Shown here: positions 19,100-28,645 of the stretch, one piece after another
How the letters are laid out: every line of letters begins with the position of its first letter
Position numbering within the stretch: position 1 is the stretch's first letter
Source of the DNA: Gammaproteobacteria bacterium
GTDB lineage: Bacteria; Pseudomonadota; Gammaproteobacteria; Burkholderiales; Burkholderiaceae_C
Reading direction: 5' to 3'
DNA length: 64,000 nt
Assembly (NCBI GenBank): GCA_025359085.1
Contig: JANYHL010000096.1
Coordinates: 1-64,000 of the forward strand
Position numbers and translations under genes: made by a program
Notes under the pieces: generated by a model
What the model was told of the DNA's origin: nothing
Database searches by the model: none
What the model saw: only the letters and a program-made list of their open reading frames with translations

Positions 19100-19157
19100 C
19101 CGTTCGCCCTGAGCCTGTCGAAGGGCTGCCAGGCTTCGACAGGCTCAGCCCGAACGG
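19100..19157. repeat. Palindromic intergenic element between convergent tusA and valS
   Basis: Arms of 24 bp (19100-19123 and 19134-19157) are reverse complements except for three adjacent bases (CGTTCGCCCTGAGCCTGTCG against its partner with GGG). The ten-base loop reads GGCTGCCAGG. It can fold on either strand and may act as a bidirectional terminator. It looks like a mobile palindrome of REP type more than a simple terminator, because there is no T tract. Confidence 0.75.
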
Positions 19158-19187
19158 TGATAGGGCGTTATCTGAACAGTATTGGCG

Positions 19188-22100
19188 CTAACCCAGTCGT
19201 GCGAGCTGGTCCTTTATTTTGGCGAGGGTCGCCCCAAAATCAGTCATGCGTTTGCGCTCTTGGTCGATGATGGCCGCAGGTGCCCGAGCGACAAAAGCCT
19301 CATTGCCCAGCTTGCCTTCTGTCTTGGCGATTTCGCCTTGCAGGCGCGCGGCTTCTTTACCCAGGCGCAGCTTTTCGGCGGCGACGTCTACTTCCATGAA
19401 CAGGCAAATGCGGGCGCCACCCACCACGGCCACGGGAGCGGCTTGAGCGGCGCCAGCCCAGGCCGTTTCGTCGTCAAACACGCGAACCTCGCTCAGCTTG
19501 GCGAGCGCCTTGAGAACCGGCGCCGATTCGGTCAAAAAGGCCGCTTCATCGGCCTGATTGGCGATCACAAACAGCGGCAGCCGGGTGGCCGGTGACACGT
19601 TCATCTCGCCGCGCAGGTTACGGCAGGCATCCACCAACAGCTTGAGTTTGCCCACGTAGGCCAGCGCGGCCTCGTCAATGCGCTCGGGCTGGCTGACCGG
19701 GTAGTTGGCAATGGCCACCGATTCACCGGCACGTCCGGCCACCGGCGCCACTTTTTGCCACAGCTCTTCGGTCACGAAGGGAATGACCGGGTGCGCCAGC
19801 CGCAAGATTGTCTCTAAAGTGCGGATCAGGGTGCGGCGCGTGGCGCGCTTTTGCGCCTCATTGCCTTGTTGAATCTGTACTTTGGCGATTTCAAGATACC
19901 AGTCGCAGAACTCGTTCCAGACGAAGTCATAGATCGTGCTGGCGACGTTGTCGAGCCGGTAGTCTGCAAAGCCTTTCGCCACTTCAGCCTCGGTGGGCTG
20001 CAGCAGCGAGACGATCCAGCGGTCAGCCGCGCTGAACGTCAGGTAGGCAGGCGCGTCACCGCCGCTTGTGCATTCGGCAGCGCTGTGCTCGTTCAAACCG
20101 CAATCCTGGCCCTCGCAGTTCATCAGCACAAAGCGGCTGGCGTTCCACAGCTTGTTGCAGAAATTGCGGTAGCCTTCGCAGCGTTTGGCATCGAAATTGA
20201 TACTGCGACCGAGCGACGCGAGCGAGGCAAAGGTGAAGCGCAGGGCATCGGCGCCAAAGGCCGGGATACCAGTCGGGAACTCTTTTTCGGTGTTCTTGCG
20301 CACCTGCGGCGCAGTCTCGGTTTTGCGCAGGCCTTCGGAGCGCTTGACCAGTAGCTCGGGCAGCGCAATGCCGTCGATCAGGTCCACCGGGTCGAGCACA
20401 TTGCCCTCGGACTTGCTCATCTTGTGGCCCTGGGCGTCGCGCACCAGGCCGTGGATGTAGACGTGTTTGAACGGCACTTTGCCGGTGAAGTGGGTGGTCA
20501 TCATGATCATCCGGGCGACCCAGAAGAAGATGATGTCGTAGCCTGTGACTAATACGGAGCTTGGCAGGTAGAGGTCGATGTCGTTCAAGTTGCCCGCTGT
20601 TGCCCCGCGCTGGGACAAGGCGGACTCGTTCGCACTCATACTCGCTGCGCTCGCCAAATCGTCGCGCCCGAGCCCGCCTTGCCCCAGCGCTGCGTTGTTG
20701 CTTTCGGGCCAGCCCATGGTGCTGAAAGGAACCAAGGCAGAGGAGTACCAGGTGTCCAGCACGTCTTCATCGCGGCGCAGGGTTTTGCCGGGCGCTTTGG
20801 CTTGCGCTTCTTCCTCGTTGCGCGCCACGATCACGTTGCCGATTTCGTCGTACCAGGCCGGAATCTGGTGGCCCCACCAGAGTTGGCGGCTGATGCACCA
20901 GTCCTGGATGTTGTTCATCCACTGGCTGTAGGTGTTGACCCAATTCTCCGGCACAAACTTCACGTCACCGGACTGCACGGCGTCAATGGCTTTTTGCGCG
21001 ATCGATTTGCCGGTGGGGTCCATCGGGCTAACTTTGCTCATGGCGACAAACCACTGGTCGGTCAGCATCTTCTCGATAACCTGGCCGGTGCGGGCACAGC
21101 GCGGCACCATCAGCTTGTGTTTTTTGACCTCGACCAAGAGGCCTTCAGCCTCAAGGTCTGCTACCACCGCCTTTCGGGCCACGAAGCGATCCAAGCCCTG
21201 GTACTTTTCTGGCATGAGCATGGGTGAGCCCTTAATCCATGTGTCCATGTGGACACCCTTGTCAGAGGGAACGCTGCCTAAACTTTGAATGAAGTACCTT
21301 TCGTCATCAGATTTTGGATAGGAAAGAATAGATTGAGGTGTGAGGTAAACATCAGCGGCAGCTTGAATTTTTGCATCTAGTGTGAGAATGCAAACTTGAG
21401 CTAGTTCTTTATGGCGCTGACTCACGGCGTAGTCGTTCTCGTCGTGCGCAGGCGTGACTTTCACCACCCCGGTGCCAAAGGCTTTGTCCACGTAGTCGTC
21501 AGCGATCACGGGGATGGTGCGGTCGCACAGGGGCAGGGTGACGTGCTTGCCGATCAAGTGCATGTAACGCTCGTCTTGTGGGTGCACCATCACCGCCACG
21601 TCGCCCAGCATGGTCTCAGGCCGGGTGGTCGCCACCACCAGGCCGGGCGCCAGTTCGCCACCCACCAACTGCGGCCCGTCGGCAAAGGGATAAAGGATGT
21701 GCCACAGGAAGCCGTGTTCCTCTTCGCTCTCCACTTCCAGATCGCTCACTGCGCTTTGCAGCACCGGGTCCCAGTTCACCAGCCGCTTGCCACGGTAAAT
21801 CAGGCCTTGCTCATACAACTGGACAAAGGTTTCGGTCACCGTCGTGGACAGCTTCGGGTCCATGGTGAAGTACTCGCGGCTCCAGTCCACGCTGTCGCCC
21901 ATGCGGCGCATCTGGGTGGTGATGGTGTTGCCGGACTTTTCTTTCCATTCCCACACCTTGCTGACAAAGTTTTTGCGGCCCAAATCGTGGCGACTGACTT
22001 TTTGGTCCTGCAGTTGGCGTTCCACCACGATTTGCGTGGCGATGCCGGCGTGGTCGGTGCCCGGAATCCACACCGTGTTGTCGCCGCGCATGCGGTGGTA

Positions 22101-22346
22101 GCGGGTCAGCGAATCCATGATGGTCTGGTTGAACGCGTGCCCCATGTGCAGCGTGCCGGTCACGTTGGGCGGTGGCAACTGGATGGCAAAGGACGCGGCG
22201 CCGTCTTTTGGCTGACCGGTGCCCCGGTAGCCTGCGTGCGCGTAGTTGCGGCGCTCCCATTCCGGGCCCCAATGAGCTTCGATAGCAGCAGGCTCAAAAG
22301 ATTTGGACAGGCTGTTGAGGCCGGGTTGTTGCAGTGCGTCGTTCAT
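19188..22346 (-). CDS. valS: Valyl-tRNA synthetase with in-frame insertions
   Basis: Charges tRNA-Val. The product from ATG 22346 ([20 protein letters not shown]) is 1052 residues, about 100 longer than typical bacterial ValS. HMGH lies near residues 67-70 and KMSKS near 642-646; the CP1 editing domain ([18 protein letters not shown]) and a C-terminal coiled coil are present. Extra sequence occurs at about residues 311-373 (AT-rich DNA) and 553-580, the latter encoded by a 22-bp imperfect inverted repeat. A longer reading to 22505 starts with residues unlike ValS and was rejected. Both catalytic motifs are intact, so the enzyme is expected to work. Confidence 0.95.
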   Translation of the reverse strand: MNDALQQPGLNSLSKSFEPAAIEAHWGPEWERRNYAHAGYRGTGQPKDGAASFAIQLPPPNVTGTLHMGHAFNQTIMDSLTRYHRMRGDNTVWIPGTDHAGIATQIVVERQLQDQKVSRHDLGRKNFVSKVWEWKEKSGNTITTQMRRMGDSVDWSREYFTMDPKLSTTVTETFVQLYEQGLIYRGKRLVNWDPVLQSAVSDLEVESEEEHGFLWHILYPFADGPQLVGGELAPGLVVATTRPETMLGDVAVMVHPQDERYMHLIGKHVTLPLCDRTIPVIADDYVDKAFGTGVVKVTPAHDENDYAVSQRHKELAQVCILTLDAKIQAAADVYLTPQSILSYPKSDDERYFIQSLGSVPSDKGVHMDTWIKGSPMLMPEKYQGLDRFVARKAVVADLEAEGLLVEVKKHKLMVPRCARTGQVIEKMLTDQWFVAMSKVSPMDPTGKSIAQKAIDAVQSGDVKFVPENWVNTYSQWMNNIQDWCISRQLWWGHQIPAWYDEIGNVIVARNEEEAQAKAPGKTLRRDEDVLDTWYSSALVPFSTMGWPESNNAALGQGGLGRDDLASAASMSANESALSQRGATAGNLNDIDLYLPSSVLVTGYDIIFFWVARMIMMTTHFTGKVPFKHVYIHGLVRDAQGHKMSKSEGNVLDPVDLIDGIALPELLVKRSEGLRKTETAPQVRKNTEKEFPTGIPAFGADALRFTFASLASLGRSINFDAKRCEGYRNFCNKLWNASRFVLMNCEGQDCGLNEHSAAECTSGGDAPAYLTFSAADRWIVSLLQPTEAEVAKGFADYRLDNVASTIYDFVWNEFCDWYLEIAKVQIQQGNEAQKRATRRTLIRTLETILRLAHPVIPFVTEELWQKVAPVAGRAGESVAIANYPVSQPERIDEAALAYVGKLKLLVDACRNLRGEMNVSPATRLPLFVIANQADEAAFLTESAPVLKALAKLSEVRVFDDETAWAGAAQAAPVAVVGGARICLFMEVDVAAEKLRLGKEAARLQGEIAKTEGKLGNEAFVARAPAAIIDQERKRMTDFGATLAKIKDQLARLG
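20607..20690. repeat. Palindromic element embedded in frame in valS
   Basis: Arms 20607-20628 and 20669-20690 are reverse complements at 20 of 22 positions (GCGCTGGGACAAGGCGGACT... against AGCCCGCCTTGCCCCAGCGC). The 84-bp element has no stop codon in the valS frame and is translated as a Gly/Ala/Ser-rich segment (ALGQGG... to ...ESALSQR) between [19 protein letters not shown] and the conserved [17 protein letters not shown] block. Confidence 0.8.
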
Positions 22347-22552
22347 GGTGTCTTTGGCTGTTTCGCTGGCACGCCCGGACCGGGCAAGTGGCTGCGAACG
22401 CGGCACTGGGATAGCAATGCCGCAGGGGAGGGAGGTTGAATCAGTCTGGATTTTATTCGACACCGGCTCGCCCCTGGAGGGCCGGCTGAATGCCTTGCTC
22501 ACCAAACGCGACCTGGTGTCTATGCCTGTTGCTGTTTGTTGATAATTATTAA

Positions 22553-22661
22553 AAATTGTTTTTTCATAGTTAAAAACAATTTATGGCATTGATGCAGCCA
22601 ATTAGACGGCGGTCCCGATCCCAGCTAAGCTGTTGCCGTCTTTGGCAAACAATTGTTTAAA
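22553..22661 (+). promoter_or_regulatory. Candidate operator and promoter of the rubrerythrin operon
   Basis: The 357-bp gap between divergent valS and rubrerythrin has no gene. An 11-bp perfect inverted repeat (AAATTGTTTTT at 22553-22563, AAAAACAATTT at 22572-22582) and a 12-bp palindrome AAACAATTGTTT (22647-22658) share the half-site AAACAATT. The second overlaps a possible -10 (TTTAAA, 22656) placed 17 bp after TTGCCG (22633). This would suit a redox- or iron-responsive repressor such as a Fur/PerR-family protein, but the regulator is not identifiable from here. Confidence 0.45.
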
Positions 22662-22703
22662 GCACGCGCCTTAAATTTTTTTTAACTCATGAAGGAGATT
22701 TCC

Positions 22704-23126
22704 ATGGCAGCACTTAAAGGCTCCAAGACGGAAGACAACCTGAAAGCCGCTTTCGCAGGCGAGTCCCAGGCCAACCGCCGTTATTTGTATTTCGCAAACA
22801 AGGCAGACGTGGAAGGTCAGCCCGACGTGGCTGCGCTGTTCCGTTCCACCGCCGAGGGTGAAACCGGCCACGCGCACGGCCACCTGGAGTGGTTGGAAAC
22901 CTGTGGCGACCCGGCCACCGGCCTGCCCTTTGGCGGCACCCGTGACAACCTCAAGTCCGCCGTGGCGGGCGAAACCCACGAGTACACCGACATGTACCCT
23001 GGCATGGCCAAGACTGCGCGTGACGAAGGTCATGACGAGGTGGCAGACTGGTTCGAGACCTTGGCCAAGGCCGAGCGCTCGCACGCCAATCGCTACACCA
23101 AGGCCTTGGGCGAACTGGTTGATTGA
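22704..23126 (+). CDS. Rubrerythrin (ferritin-like di-iron domain, no rubredoxin domain)
   Basis: Di-iron peroxidase-type protein of 140 residues. The four-helix bundle has the paired metal-ligand motifs AFAGESQANRRY, EGETGHAHGH, AVAGETHEYTDMY and KAERSHANRY. The usual C-terminal rubredoxin domain is absent, so electrons must come from a partner. ATG 22704 follows GAAGGAGATTTCC, an excellent ribosome-binding site. The next gene, a double [4Fe-4S] protein, is a likely electron donor. Confidence 0.92.
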   Translation: MAALKGSKTEDNLKAAFAGESQANRRYLYFANKADVEGQPDVAALFRSTAEGETGHAHGHLEWLETCGDPATGLPFGGTRDNLKSAVAGETHEYTDMYPGMAKTARDEGHDEVADWFETLAKAERSHANRYTKALGELVD

Positions 23127-23219
23127 TCGCGGTTGATTCGTCTGTGTTGGGCGTTGCGAGCAGCGTCCAATGCAGAATATTCAAAACCTGACAATAAAAA
23201 TCATCCACGGGATTTCATC

Positions 23220-24569
23220 ATGGCACGCGAAGGCAATTTATCAGCTCCCACCCGCCACCCGATCGACTGGAAGGGGCCGGACTACTACGATGAAGCGGCC
23301 ACGCTCCACGAGCTGGAGCGCATTTTTGACATCTGCCATGGTTGTCGTCGCTGCGTCAGCCTGTGCGGTTCCTTCCCCACGCTGTTTGATCTGGTCGACC
23401 AGAGCAAGACCCAGGAAGTGGATGGGGTCGACAAAAAAGACTATTGGAAGGTGGTGGACCAGTGCTACCTGTGCGACCTGTGCTACATGACCAAATGCCC
23501 GTACGTGCCACCGCACCAGTTCAACCTCGACTTTCCGCACACCATGCTGCGCGCCAAGGCGATCAAGTTCAAAAAAGGGGAGGTGTCGACCGCCGAGAAG
23601 TTTCTGGCCTCCACCGATGTCCACGGCCAGTTGGCGGGTATCCCGATCGTGGTGCAGGTGGCCAACGCGGTCAACCGAACCAAGCTGGCACGCAGTGTGA
23701 TGGAAAGCGTGGCGGGCGTCGATAAAAACGCCTGGCTGCCGTCGCTGGCGACCAAGAAGTTCCGCTCCGGGACGCCACCGGCCAAGGCCACGGTAGTGAC
23801 AGACGGTGAAAAGACACCGGGCAAGGTCGCCATTTTTGCCACCTGTTTCATCAATTACAACGAGCCCGGCATTGGCCTGGATTTGCTCAAAATCCTGGAT
23901 CACAACGAGGTGCCGTATGTGATCGTCGAGAAAGAAAAATGCTGCGGTATGCCCAAGCTCGAACTGGGTGACCTGGAATCGGTCAATTCCAGCAAGGAAG
24001 CCAATATTCCAGTGCTGGCCCGTTACGCCAAAGACGGTTATGCCATTCTGGCGGCGGTGCCCAGTTGTGCCCTGATGTTCAAGCAGGAAATCCCCTTGAT
24101 GTACCCGGATGAGCCGGATGTGCAACTGGTCAAGGACGCCATGTGGGACCCCTTTGAATACCTGATGCAGCGCAAGCGCGATGGTCTGTTGAAAGCTGAT
24201 TTCCCGGTGCCACTGGGCAACGTGAGCTATCAGATTCCGTGTCACGGGCGGGTGCAGAACATCGGCAAGAAAACAGAAGAAATGCTCAAGATGATTCCGG
24301 GCACCACGGTCAATACCTTTGAGCGTTGCTCGGGTCATGCCGGTACCTTCGGCGTCAAGAAAGCGCATCATGAGCAGGCCATGAAGATCGGCAAGCCGCT
24401 GTTCAAAGGCATGGCGGCCATGAAAGACGGCAGCAAGCCTGATTTCATCAGCTCCGATTGCCCGCTGGGCGGCCACCATATTGCGCAGGGTTTTGAGGTG
24501 AATCAGCTCGGCACGCCCGAATTGCTGCACCCCTTGAGCCTGGTCGCCAAGGCGTATGGTTTGAAGTGA
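23220..24569 (+). CDS. (Fe-S)-binding oxidoreductase with two CCG domains (GlpC/HdrD-like)
   Basis: Predicted electron-transfer protein, 449 residues. Two [4Fe-4S] sites are visible near the N terminus (CHGCRRCVSLCGSFP and CYLCDLCYMTKCPY). Two cysteine-rich CCG domains follow: EKCCGMPKLELGDL in the first; the second has CHGRVQNIG and FERCSGHAGTFG. No FAD or NAD site is visible, so it probably links a quinone or ferredoxin pool to rubrerythrin. ATG 23220 starts MAREGNLSAPTRH; the frame is open further upstream without a good start. Together with its neighbours it forms a recurring rubrerythrin/Fe-S/DUF3501 trio. Confidence 0.9.
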   Translation: MAREGNLSAPTRHPIDWKGPDYYDEAATLHELERIFDICHGCRRCVSLCGSFPTLFDLVDQSKTQEVDGVDKKDYWKVVDQCYLCDLCYMTKCPYVPPHQFNLDFPHTMLRAKAIKFKKGEVSTAEKFLASTDVHGQLAGIPIVVQVANAVNRTKLARSVMESVAGVDKNAWLPSLATKKFRSGTPPAKATVVTDGEKTPGKVAIFATCFINYNEPGIGLDLLKILDHNEVPYVIVEKEKCCGMPKLELGDLESVNSSKEANIPVLARYAKDGYAILAAVPSCALMFKQEIPLMYPDEPDVQLVKDAMWDPFEYLMQRKRDGLLKADFPVPLGNVSYQIPCHGRVQNIGKKTEEMLKMIPGTTVNTFERCSGHAGTFGVKKAHHEQAMKIGKPLFKGMAAMKDGSKPDFISSDCPLGGHHIAQGFEVNQLGTPELLHPLSLVAKAYGLK

Positions 24570-24598
24570 AAAATAATGGTTGATAGTAGGGATATTCA

Positions 24599-25189
24599 AT
24601 GCAAATGACCGGAAACATTACCCCCGACAGTCTGATGTCGCTGGAGGCCTACAGCAAGTGGCGCAAGGCCCACAAGCCGGACGTCATGGCGCACCGCAAG
24701 TTGCGCAGCGTGCGCCTGGGCGAGTTCATCAACCTGCAGTTCGAGAGCGAGATGACCATTCGCTACCAGATTCAGGAGATGTTGCGGATCGAAAAATTGT
24801 TTGAAGAAGACGCCATCCAGCAAGAGATTGACGCCTACGCACCGCTGGTGCCCGCCGGCAGCAACTGGAAAGCCACCGTCATGCTGGAGTACCCCGATGT
24901 GAATGAACGCAAGCGTGAGCTGGCGCGCCTGATCGGAGTCGAGGACCATTTGTTTGTGGAAGTTGAAGGCCAGGCACGCGTGTATGCCATTGCCGACGAG
25001 GACATGGAGCGCGAAAACGACGAAAAAACCTCTGCGGTGCACTTTGTGCGCTTTGAGTTGAGCTCGGCCATGTGCGCAGCCGTCAAGGCCGGGGCCAGTG
25101 TCAAGCTCGGCTGCGACCACACGCATTACCCGGCGCACGTCACTATTTCACCAGACACGCTGGCCTCGCTGGCCGGTGACCTCAAGTAG
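24599..25189 (+). CDS. DUF3501 family protein
   Basis: Conserved protein of 196 residues without a proven function. Family landmarks are ITPDSLMSLEAYSKWRKAHK, the strongly conserved TIRYQIQEMLRIEKLFEE and IADEDMERENDEKTSAVHF. It has no cysteine cluster or signal peptide; the sequence is acidic and soluble. It follows the Fe-S gene by 29 bp and is followed by a clear terminator, so the three genes form one transcript. The consistent company of rubrerythrin and CCG proteins suggests a structural or assembly role in that peroxide-reducing system. Confidence 0.88.
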   Translation: MQMTGNITPDSLMSLEAYSKWRKAHKPDVMAHRKLRSVRLGEFINLQFESEMTIRYQIQEMLRIEKLFEEDAIQQEIDAYAPLVPAGSNWKATVMLEYPDVNERKRELARLIGVEDHLFVEVEGQARVYAIADEDMERENDEKTSAVHFVRFELSSAMCAAVKAGASVKLGCDHTHYPAHVTISPDTLASLAGDLK

Positions 25190-25223
25190 CGGGTACTCTC
25201 CACTGTCACCTGTCACGATAATC

Positions 25224-25253
25224 AAGGCTTCTTCATGAAGCCTTTTCTGTTTT
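25224..25253 (+). terminator. Rho-independent terminator after DUF3501 gene
   Basis: AAGGCTTC (25224-25231), loop TTCAT, GAAGCCTT (25237-25244), then TTCTGTTTT. The eight-base-pair stem is perfect and lies 35 bp after the DUF3501 stop, closing the rubrerythrin operon. Confidence 0.85.
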
Positions 25254-25282
25254 AACGCGCCTTTGAAGCGAGTTCGTCCGCC

Positions 25283-26062
25283 ATGCTGTTTTTGCTGTCC
25301 CCCGCCAAGTCTCTTGACTTTGAAAAACCTGCCGCTCCTGTGCCCCACACGCAGCCGCTATTTGTCCCTCAAGCGACCGAATTGATCAATATCCTGAAGA
25401 AGAAATCGCCGCACCAAATTGCCTCCCTGATGAGCCTGAGCGACACCCTGGCCGGCCTGAACGTGGCGCGCTACCAAGCCTGGGTTCCAAAATTTACCGC
25501 CAAAAACGCCAAACAAACCGTCCTGGCCTTCAATGGCGATGTCTATGAAGGGCTCGACGCCAAGAGCTTGCCCGCTGACGATTTGAAGTGGTTGCAAGCG
25601 CATGTTTGTATCCTGAGCGGCTTGTACGGCGTGCTGCGCCCGCTCGACTACATCCAGCCCTACCGGCTGGAAATGAGTACAAAATTAGCCAACCTGCAGG
25701 GCAAAGACCTGTACCAATTCTGGGCTGCACAAATCTCGGACTACCTCAATACCCGCTTGCACAAGGAGACTGCGCCGGTCGTGGTGAATCTGGCATCAAC
25801 AGAGTATTTCAAGGCGGTGGACCGCAAGGCGTTGCAGGCCCGGGTGGTGGAATGTGTTTTTCAGGAGCTTCGCGGCGGCCAGTACAAGATAATCAGCTTT
25901 TACGCCAAACGGGCGCGTGGACTGATGGCGCGTTATGCCGCCCAGCATCGGTTGACCCAGCCCAAACAGCTGCAAGGCTTTGACGCGGAGGGCTACGCCT
26001 TTGACGCCGTGGCCTCCGAGCCGGACCGACTGGTCTTCCGGCGTTCGCAGCCTTTGTCCTGA
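25283..26062 (+). CDS. yaaA: Peroxide stress protein YaaA
   Basis: YaaA lowers free intracellular iron and limits DNA damage during hydrogen peroxide stress; it has a DNA-binding helix-hairpin-helix fold. The 259-residue protein opens with the family signature MLFLLSPAKSLDFEKPA and contains YLQAHVCILSGLYGVLRPLD-type sequence (WLQAHVCILSGLYGVLRPLD) and FYAKRARGLMARY. It follows the rubrerythrin operon but after a terminator, so it is probably transcribed on its own. The position beside peroxide-defence genes agrees with its role. Confidence 0.95.
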   Translation: MLFLLSPAKSLDFEKPAAPVPHTQPLFVPQATELINILKKKSPHQIASLMSLSDTLAGLNVARYQAWVPKFTAKNAKQTVLAFNGDVYEGLDAKSLPADDLKWLQAHVCILSGLYGVLRPLDYIQPYRLEMSTKLANLQGKDLYQFWAAQISDYLNTRLHKETAPVVVNLASTEYFKAVDRKALQARVVECVFQELRGGQYKIISFYAKRARGLMARYAAQHRLTQPKQLQGFDAEGYAFDAVASEPDRLVFRRSQPLS

Positions 26063-26064
26063 AT

Positions 26065-26125
26065 TTATAACAAATCAGGCGCTAGCCCCCGTGAAATAAG
26101 CGTATGCAGCTATGAAAATAAGATC
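26065..26125 (-). repeat. Dispersed repeat family, copy C
   Basis: GGCGCTAGCCCCCGTG then ATGCAGCTATGAAAATAAGA resembles, in reverse orientation, copies B and A (AGCTGC and GCGCTAG cores) and shares CTAGCCCCCGTGRAATA with copy E at 61862. It fills the gap after yaaA and provides the start codon region of the following hydrolase gene. Confidence 0.6.
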
Positions 26126-27086
26126 GAATGGGATTGACCTTGAAGTCGATGACAGCGGCCAAGACCCGGCGGGGCCAGTGCGCCCGGTGGTCTTGCTGAT
26201 CATGGGGCTGGGCATGCAGCTCGTGGCCTGGCCAGCGCAGTTCGTTCAAGCCTTGGTGGATGCCGGTTACCGCGTCATCCGCCACGACAACCGCGACGTT
26301 GGCTTGAGCCACCATTTTGATGCCCTGGGCAAACCGCACCTGCTCTGGCAGGGCCTCAAATACAAGCTGGGATGGAGGCCGCGTGCGCCCTACAGCTTGG
26401 CGGACATGGCGACCGATTCGCTCGGCGTGCTGGACGCGCTGGGGATTGAAAAGGCCCATGTGCTGGGTGTCAGCATGGGCGGCATGATTGCGCAGCGCAT
26501 GGCGCTGGCCGCGCCCGAGCGGGTGCTGAGTTTGAGCAGCGTCATGAGCACCAGCGGCGCCAAAGGCCTGGGGCAAGCGCGGCCCGCGGTGACGCGCGTT
26601 TTGCTCAGCCGACCCCGGGGCCGTGATCCGCAGGCGGTGCTGAACCATTACGTCCGCTTGTTCAAGGCTATTGGCAGCCCGGGCTTTCCGACGCCGGATC
26701 AGGACCTGCGCGAGCGTATTCTGCTGGGGATTCAACGCGGCTATTACCCGGTGGGCACGCTGCGGCAAATGCTGGCCATCATGGCCGACCAGACCCGTGC
26801 CGCCCAGTTGCGTCGCATCACCTTGCCGACGCTGGTGCTGCATGGCAAGGCCGATCCGCTGTTGCCCTTTGCCCATGGCGAGGACACCGCGCGGCGCATC
26901 ACCGGTGCCAGATTGGTCGGTATTGAAGGCATGGGACACGACTTGCCGCCCGGTGTGGTGGCGCTGTTGCTGGCGGCGCTGATCCCTCACCTGAAAGCCG
27001 CCGATGTTGGCGGCCCGAGCGCATCCGAAGCGCAGACCCAAACCCATGCTCCCTCCCACGTTTCAAATCAAAGTCCATCGCCATGA
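26112..27086 (+). CDS. Alpha/beta hydrolase (esterase/peptidase-like)
   Basis: Serine hydrolase of 324 residues. It has the oxyanion segment [14 protein letters not shown], an early Asp in [10 protein letters not shown], the nucleophile elbow [11 protein letters not shown] and C-terminal acid and histidine in [10 protein letters not shown] and GMGHDLPP. The start ATG 26112 lies inside repeat copy C, so the native leader may have been altered. The stop overlaps the queF start by four bases (ATGA). The tail beyond residue 300 is low-complexity. Substrate unknown. Confidence 0.85.
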   Translation: MKIRSNGIDLEVDDSGQDPAGPVRPVVLLIMGLGMQLVAWPAQFVQALVDAGYRVIRHDNRDVGLSHHFDALGKPHLLWQGLKYKLGWRPRAPYSLADMATDSLGVLDALGIEKAHVLGVSMGGMIAQRMALAAPERVLSLSSVMSTSGAKGLGQARPAVTRVLLSRPRGRDPQAVLNHYVRLFKAIGSPGFPTPDQDLRERILLGIQRGYYPVGTLRQMLAIMADQTRAAQLRRITLPTLVLHGKADPLLPFAHGEDTARRITGARLVGIEGMGHDLPPGVVALLLAALIPHLKAADVGGPSASEAQTQTHAPSHVSNQSPSP

Positions 27087-27973
27087 ACTCGCCACAACAC
27101 TCCCCCTTGGGCCAAACTACGGTCTACCTTGACCAATACGATGCTGCTCTGCTGTTTCCGATAGCGCGCGCGATCAAGCGCGCAGAGATCGGCCTGAGCG
27201 GGGCGCTGCCCTTTTTGGGGGCCGATATGTGGTCTGCCTTTGAGCTGAGCTGGCTCAATCTGCGCGGCAAGCCGCAGGTGGCGCTGGCGCACTTCACGGT
27301 GCCGTGCGAGACGCCCAACATCATCGAGAGCAAGTCTTTCAAGCTCTACCTCAATAGTTTCAACAACAGCCGCTTTGCCGATGTTGACGCGGTGAAAGCC
27401 CGGTTGCGCGCCGACCTGAGCGAAGCGGTCTGGCGTGCTGTCGATAAACATGCTTCACACGCTGCTGCAGCATCAGCGTTGGACGCCAGCGCACCCCCCA
27501 GCATCGGCGTCACCCTGCTGCTGCCCGAGCTGTTTGACCGTGAACCCATTCAAGAGCTGGACGGCCTGAGTCTGGACCGGCTCGATGTCGAATGCACCCA
27601 CACCACCCCGGCGCCTCAGTTGTTGCGGGTCGTGCCGGACGAAGCGCCGGTGAGCGAGGTGCTGGTAAGCAACCTGCTCAAGAGCAATTGCCCTGTGACC
27701 GGCCAGCCCGACTGGGCCAGTGTGCAGATCAGCTACAGCGGCGCGCCGATTGACCAGGAACGCTTGCTGCAATACCTGGTGAGCTTTTGCAACCACAATG
27801 AGTTTCATGAGCAGTGCGTGGAGCGCATCTTCATGGACCTCTGGGCGCGCTGCCAGCCCACCCGGCTGGCGGTCTATGCGCGCTACACACGCCGCGGTGG
27901 GCTCGACATTAACCCGTTTCGCACCAGCTACGCGCAGGCGCTACCGGCCAACGTCCGCATGGCGCGGCAGTAG
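27083..27973 (+). CDS. queF: NADPH-dependent 7-cyano-7-deazaguanine reductase
   Basis: Reduces preQ0 to preQ1 in queuosine biosynthesis. The 296-residue length is the long, YqcD-unlike bimodular form with two tunnelling-fold halves. Seen motifs are [17 protein letters not shown] (NADPH/substrate region) and the catalytic cysteine in [19 protein letters not shown], with the C-terminal [20 protein letters not shown]. It is coupled to the upstream hydrolase by a four-base overlap. No other queuosine gene is in the window. Confidence 0.96.
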   Translation: MNSPQHSPLGQTTVYLDQYDAALLFPIARAIKRAEIGLSGALPFLGADMWSAFELSWLNLRGKPQVALAHFTVPCETPNIIESKSFKLYLNSFNNSRFADVDAVKARLRADLSEAVWRAVDKHASHAAAASALDASAPPSIGVTLLLPELFDREPIQELDGLSLDRLDVECTHTTPAPQLLRVVPDEAPVSEVLVSNLLKSNCPVTGQPDWASVQISYSGAPIDQERLLQYLVSFCNHNEFHEQCVERIFMDLWARCQPTRLAVYARYTRRGGLDINPFRTSYAQALPANVRMARQ

Positions 27974-28093
27974 AAAGTTGCGCGGGCCTGAGGTTTCCGC
28001 TCCTTAGGCATCATCTTCGGCGCCGGGGCTTGCACGGTCAGGAAGCTGCGTCCATCGTCCGCTCTGGCCCGGTGTATCTTGATGAGGTCAAGT

Positions 28094-28645
28094 TCACAGT
28101 GCGTGTTTTTTCACCCAGGCCACGTACTTGTCCATCCAGCTTTGCAAGAACTTGTGGCTTTCGGAGCCAATATTTCCCGACGCGTCAAACAATCCATCCT
28201 TGGCATGGATGAAGGCTTCAGGCTGGCCCAGCGTCGGGACGTCAAGGTACGCCAGCACATTGCGCAAATGTTGCTGTGCCAGGGCCGTACCAATGGCGCC
28301 CACTGAAACGCCCAGCACACCGGCTGGTTTGCCGGCCCAGGCGCTCTGCCCATACGGGCGCGAGGCGTGGTCAATCGCGTTCTTGAGAACGCCCGGGATC
28401 GAGCGGTTGTACTCAGCCGTCACGAACAAAAGGCCCTGAGCGCTCGCGAGGTCGCTCTTGAGTCGCTTGACTGACTCAGCCTGGTTGGCGTCATCGTCCT
28501 GGTTGTAAAGTGGCAAGTCGCCGATATTTACCTGCTTGAACGAGAACTCCGAAGGGGCCAATTTCACAATGGCGCTGGCCAGCTTGCGATTGAATGAGTC
28601 TCGCCGAAGGCTGCCGACGATAACTGCTATCTGGAATTTGTCCAT
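28094..28645 (-). CDS. NADPH-dependent FMN reductase family protein
   Basis: Flavodoxin-fold quinone/chromate/azo reductase of 183 residues. The FMN phosphate loop reads IVGSLRRDSFNRKLA, followed by TAEYNRSIPGVLKNAIDHAS and GKPAGVLGVSVGAIG, the standard pattern of the ChrR/YieF group. ATG 28645 is preceded on the minus strand by CGGAGATATTC. It stands alone, convergent with queF. Likely protects against redox cycling or electrophiles. Confidence 0.92.
   Translation of the reverse strand: MDKFQIAVIVGSLRRDSFNRKLASAIVKLAPSEFSFKQVNIGDLPLYNQDDDANQAESVKRLKSDLASAQGLLFVTAEYNRSIPGVLKNAIDHASRPYGQSAWAGKPAGVLGVSVGAIGTALAQQHLRNVLAYLDVPTLGQPEAFIHAKDGLFDASGNIGSESHKFLQSWMDKYVAWVKKHAL

Noticed and set aside
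19100-19157. Simple rho-independent terminator for tusA or valS
   Set aside because: The hairpin is strong but no T tract follows on either strand, so I list it as a palindromic repeat that might also reduce readthrough.
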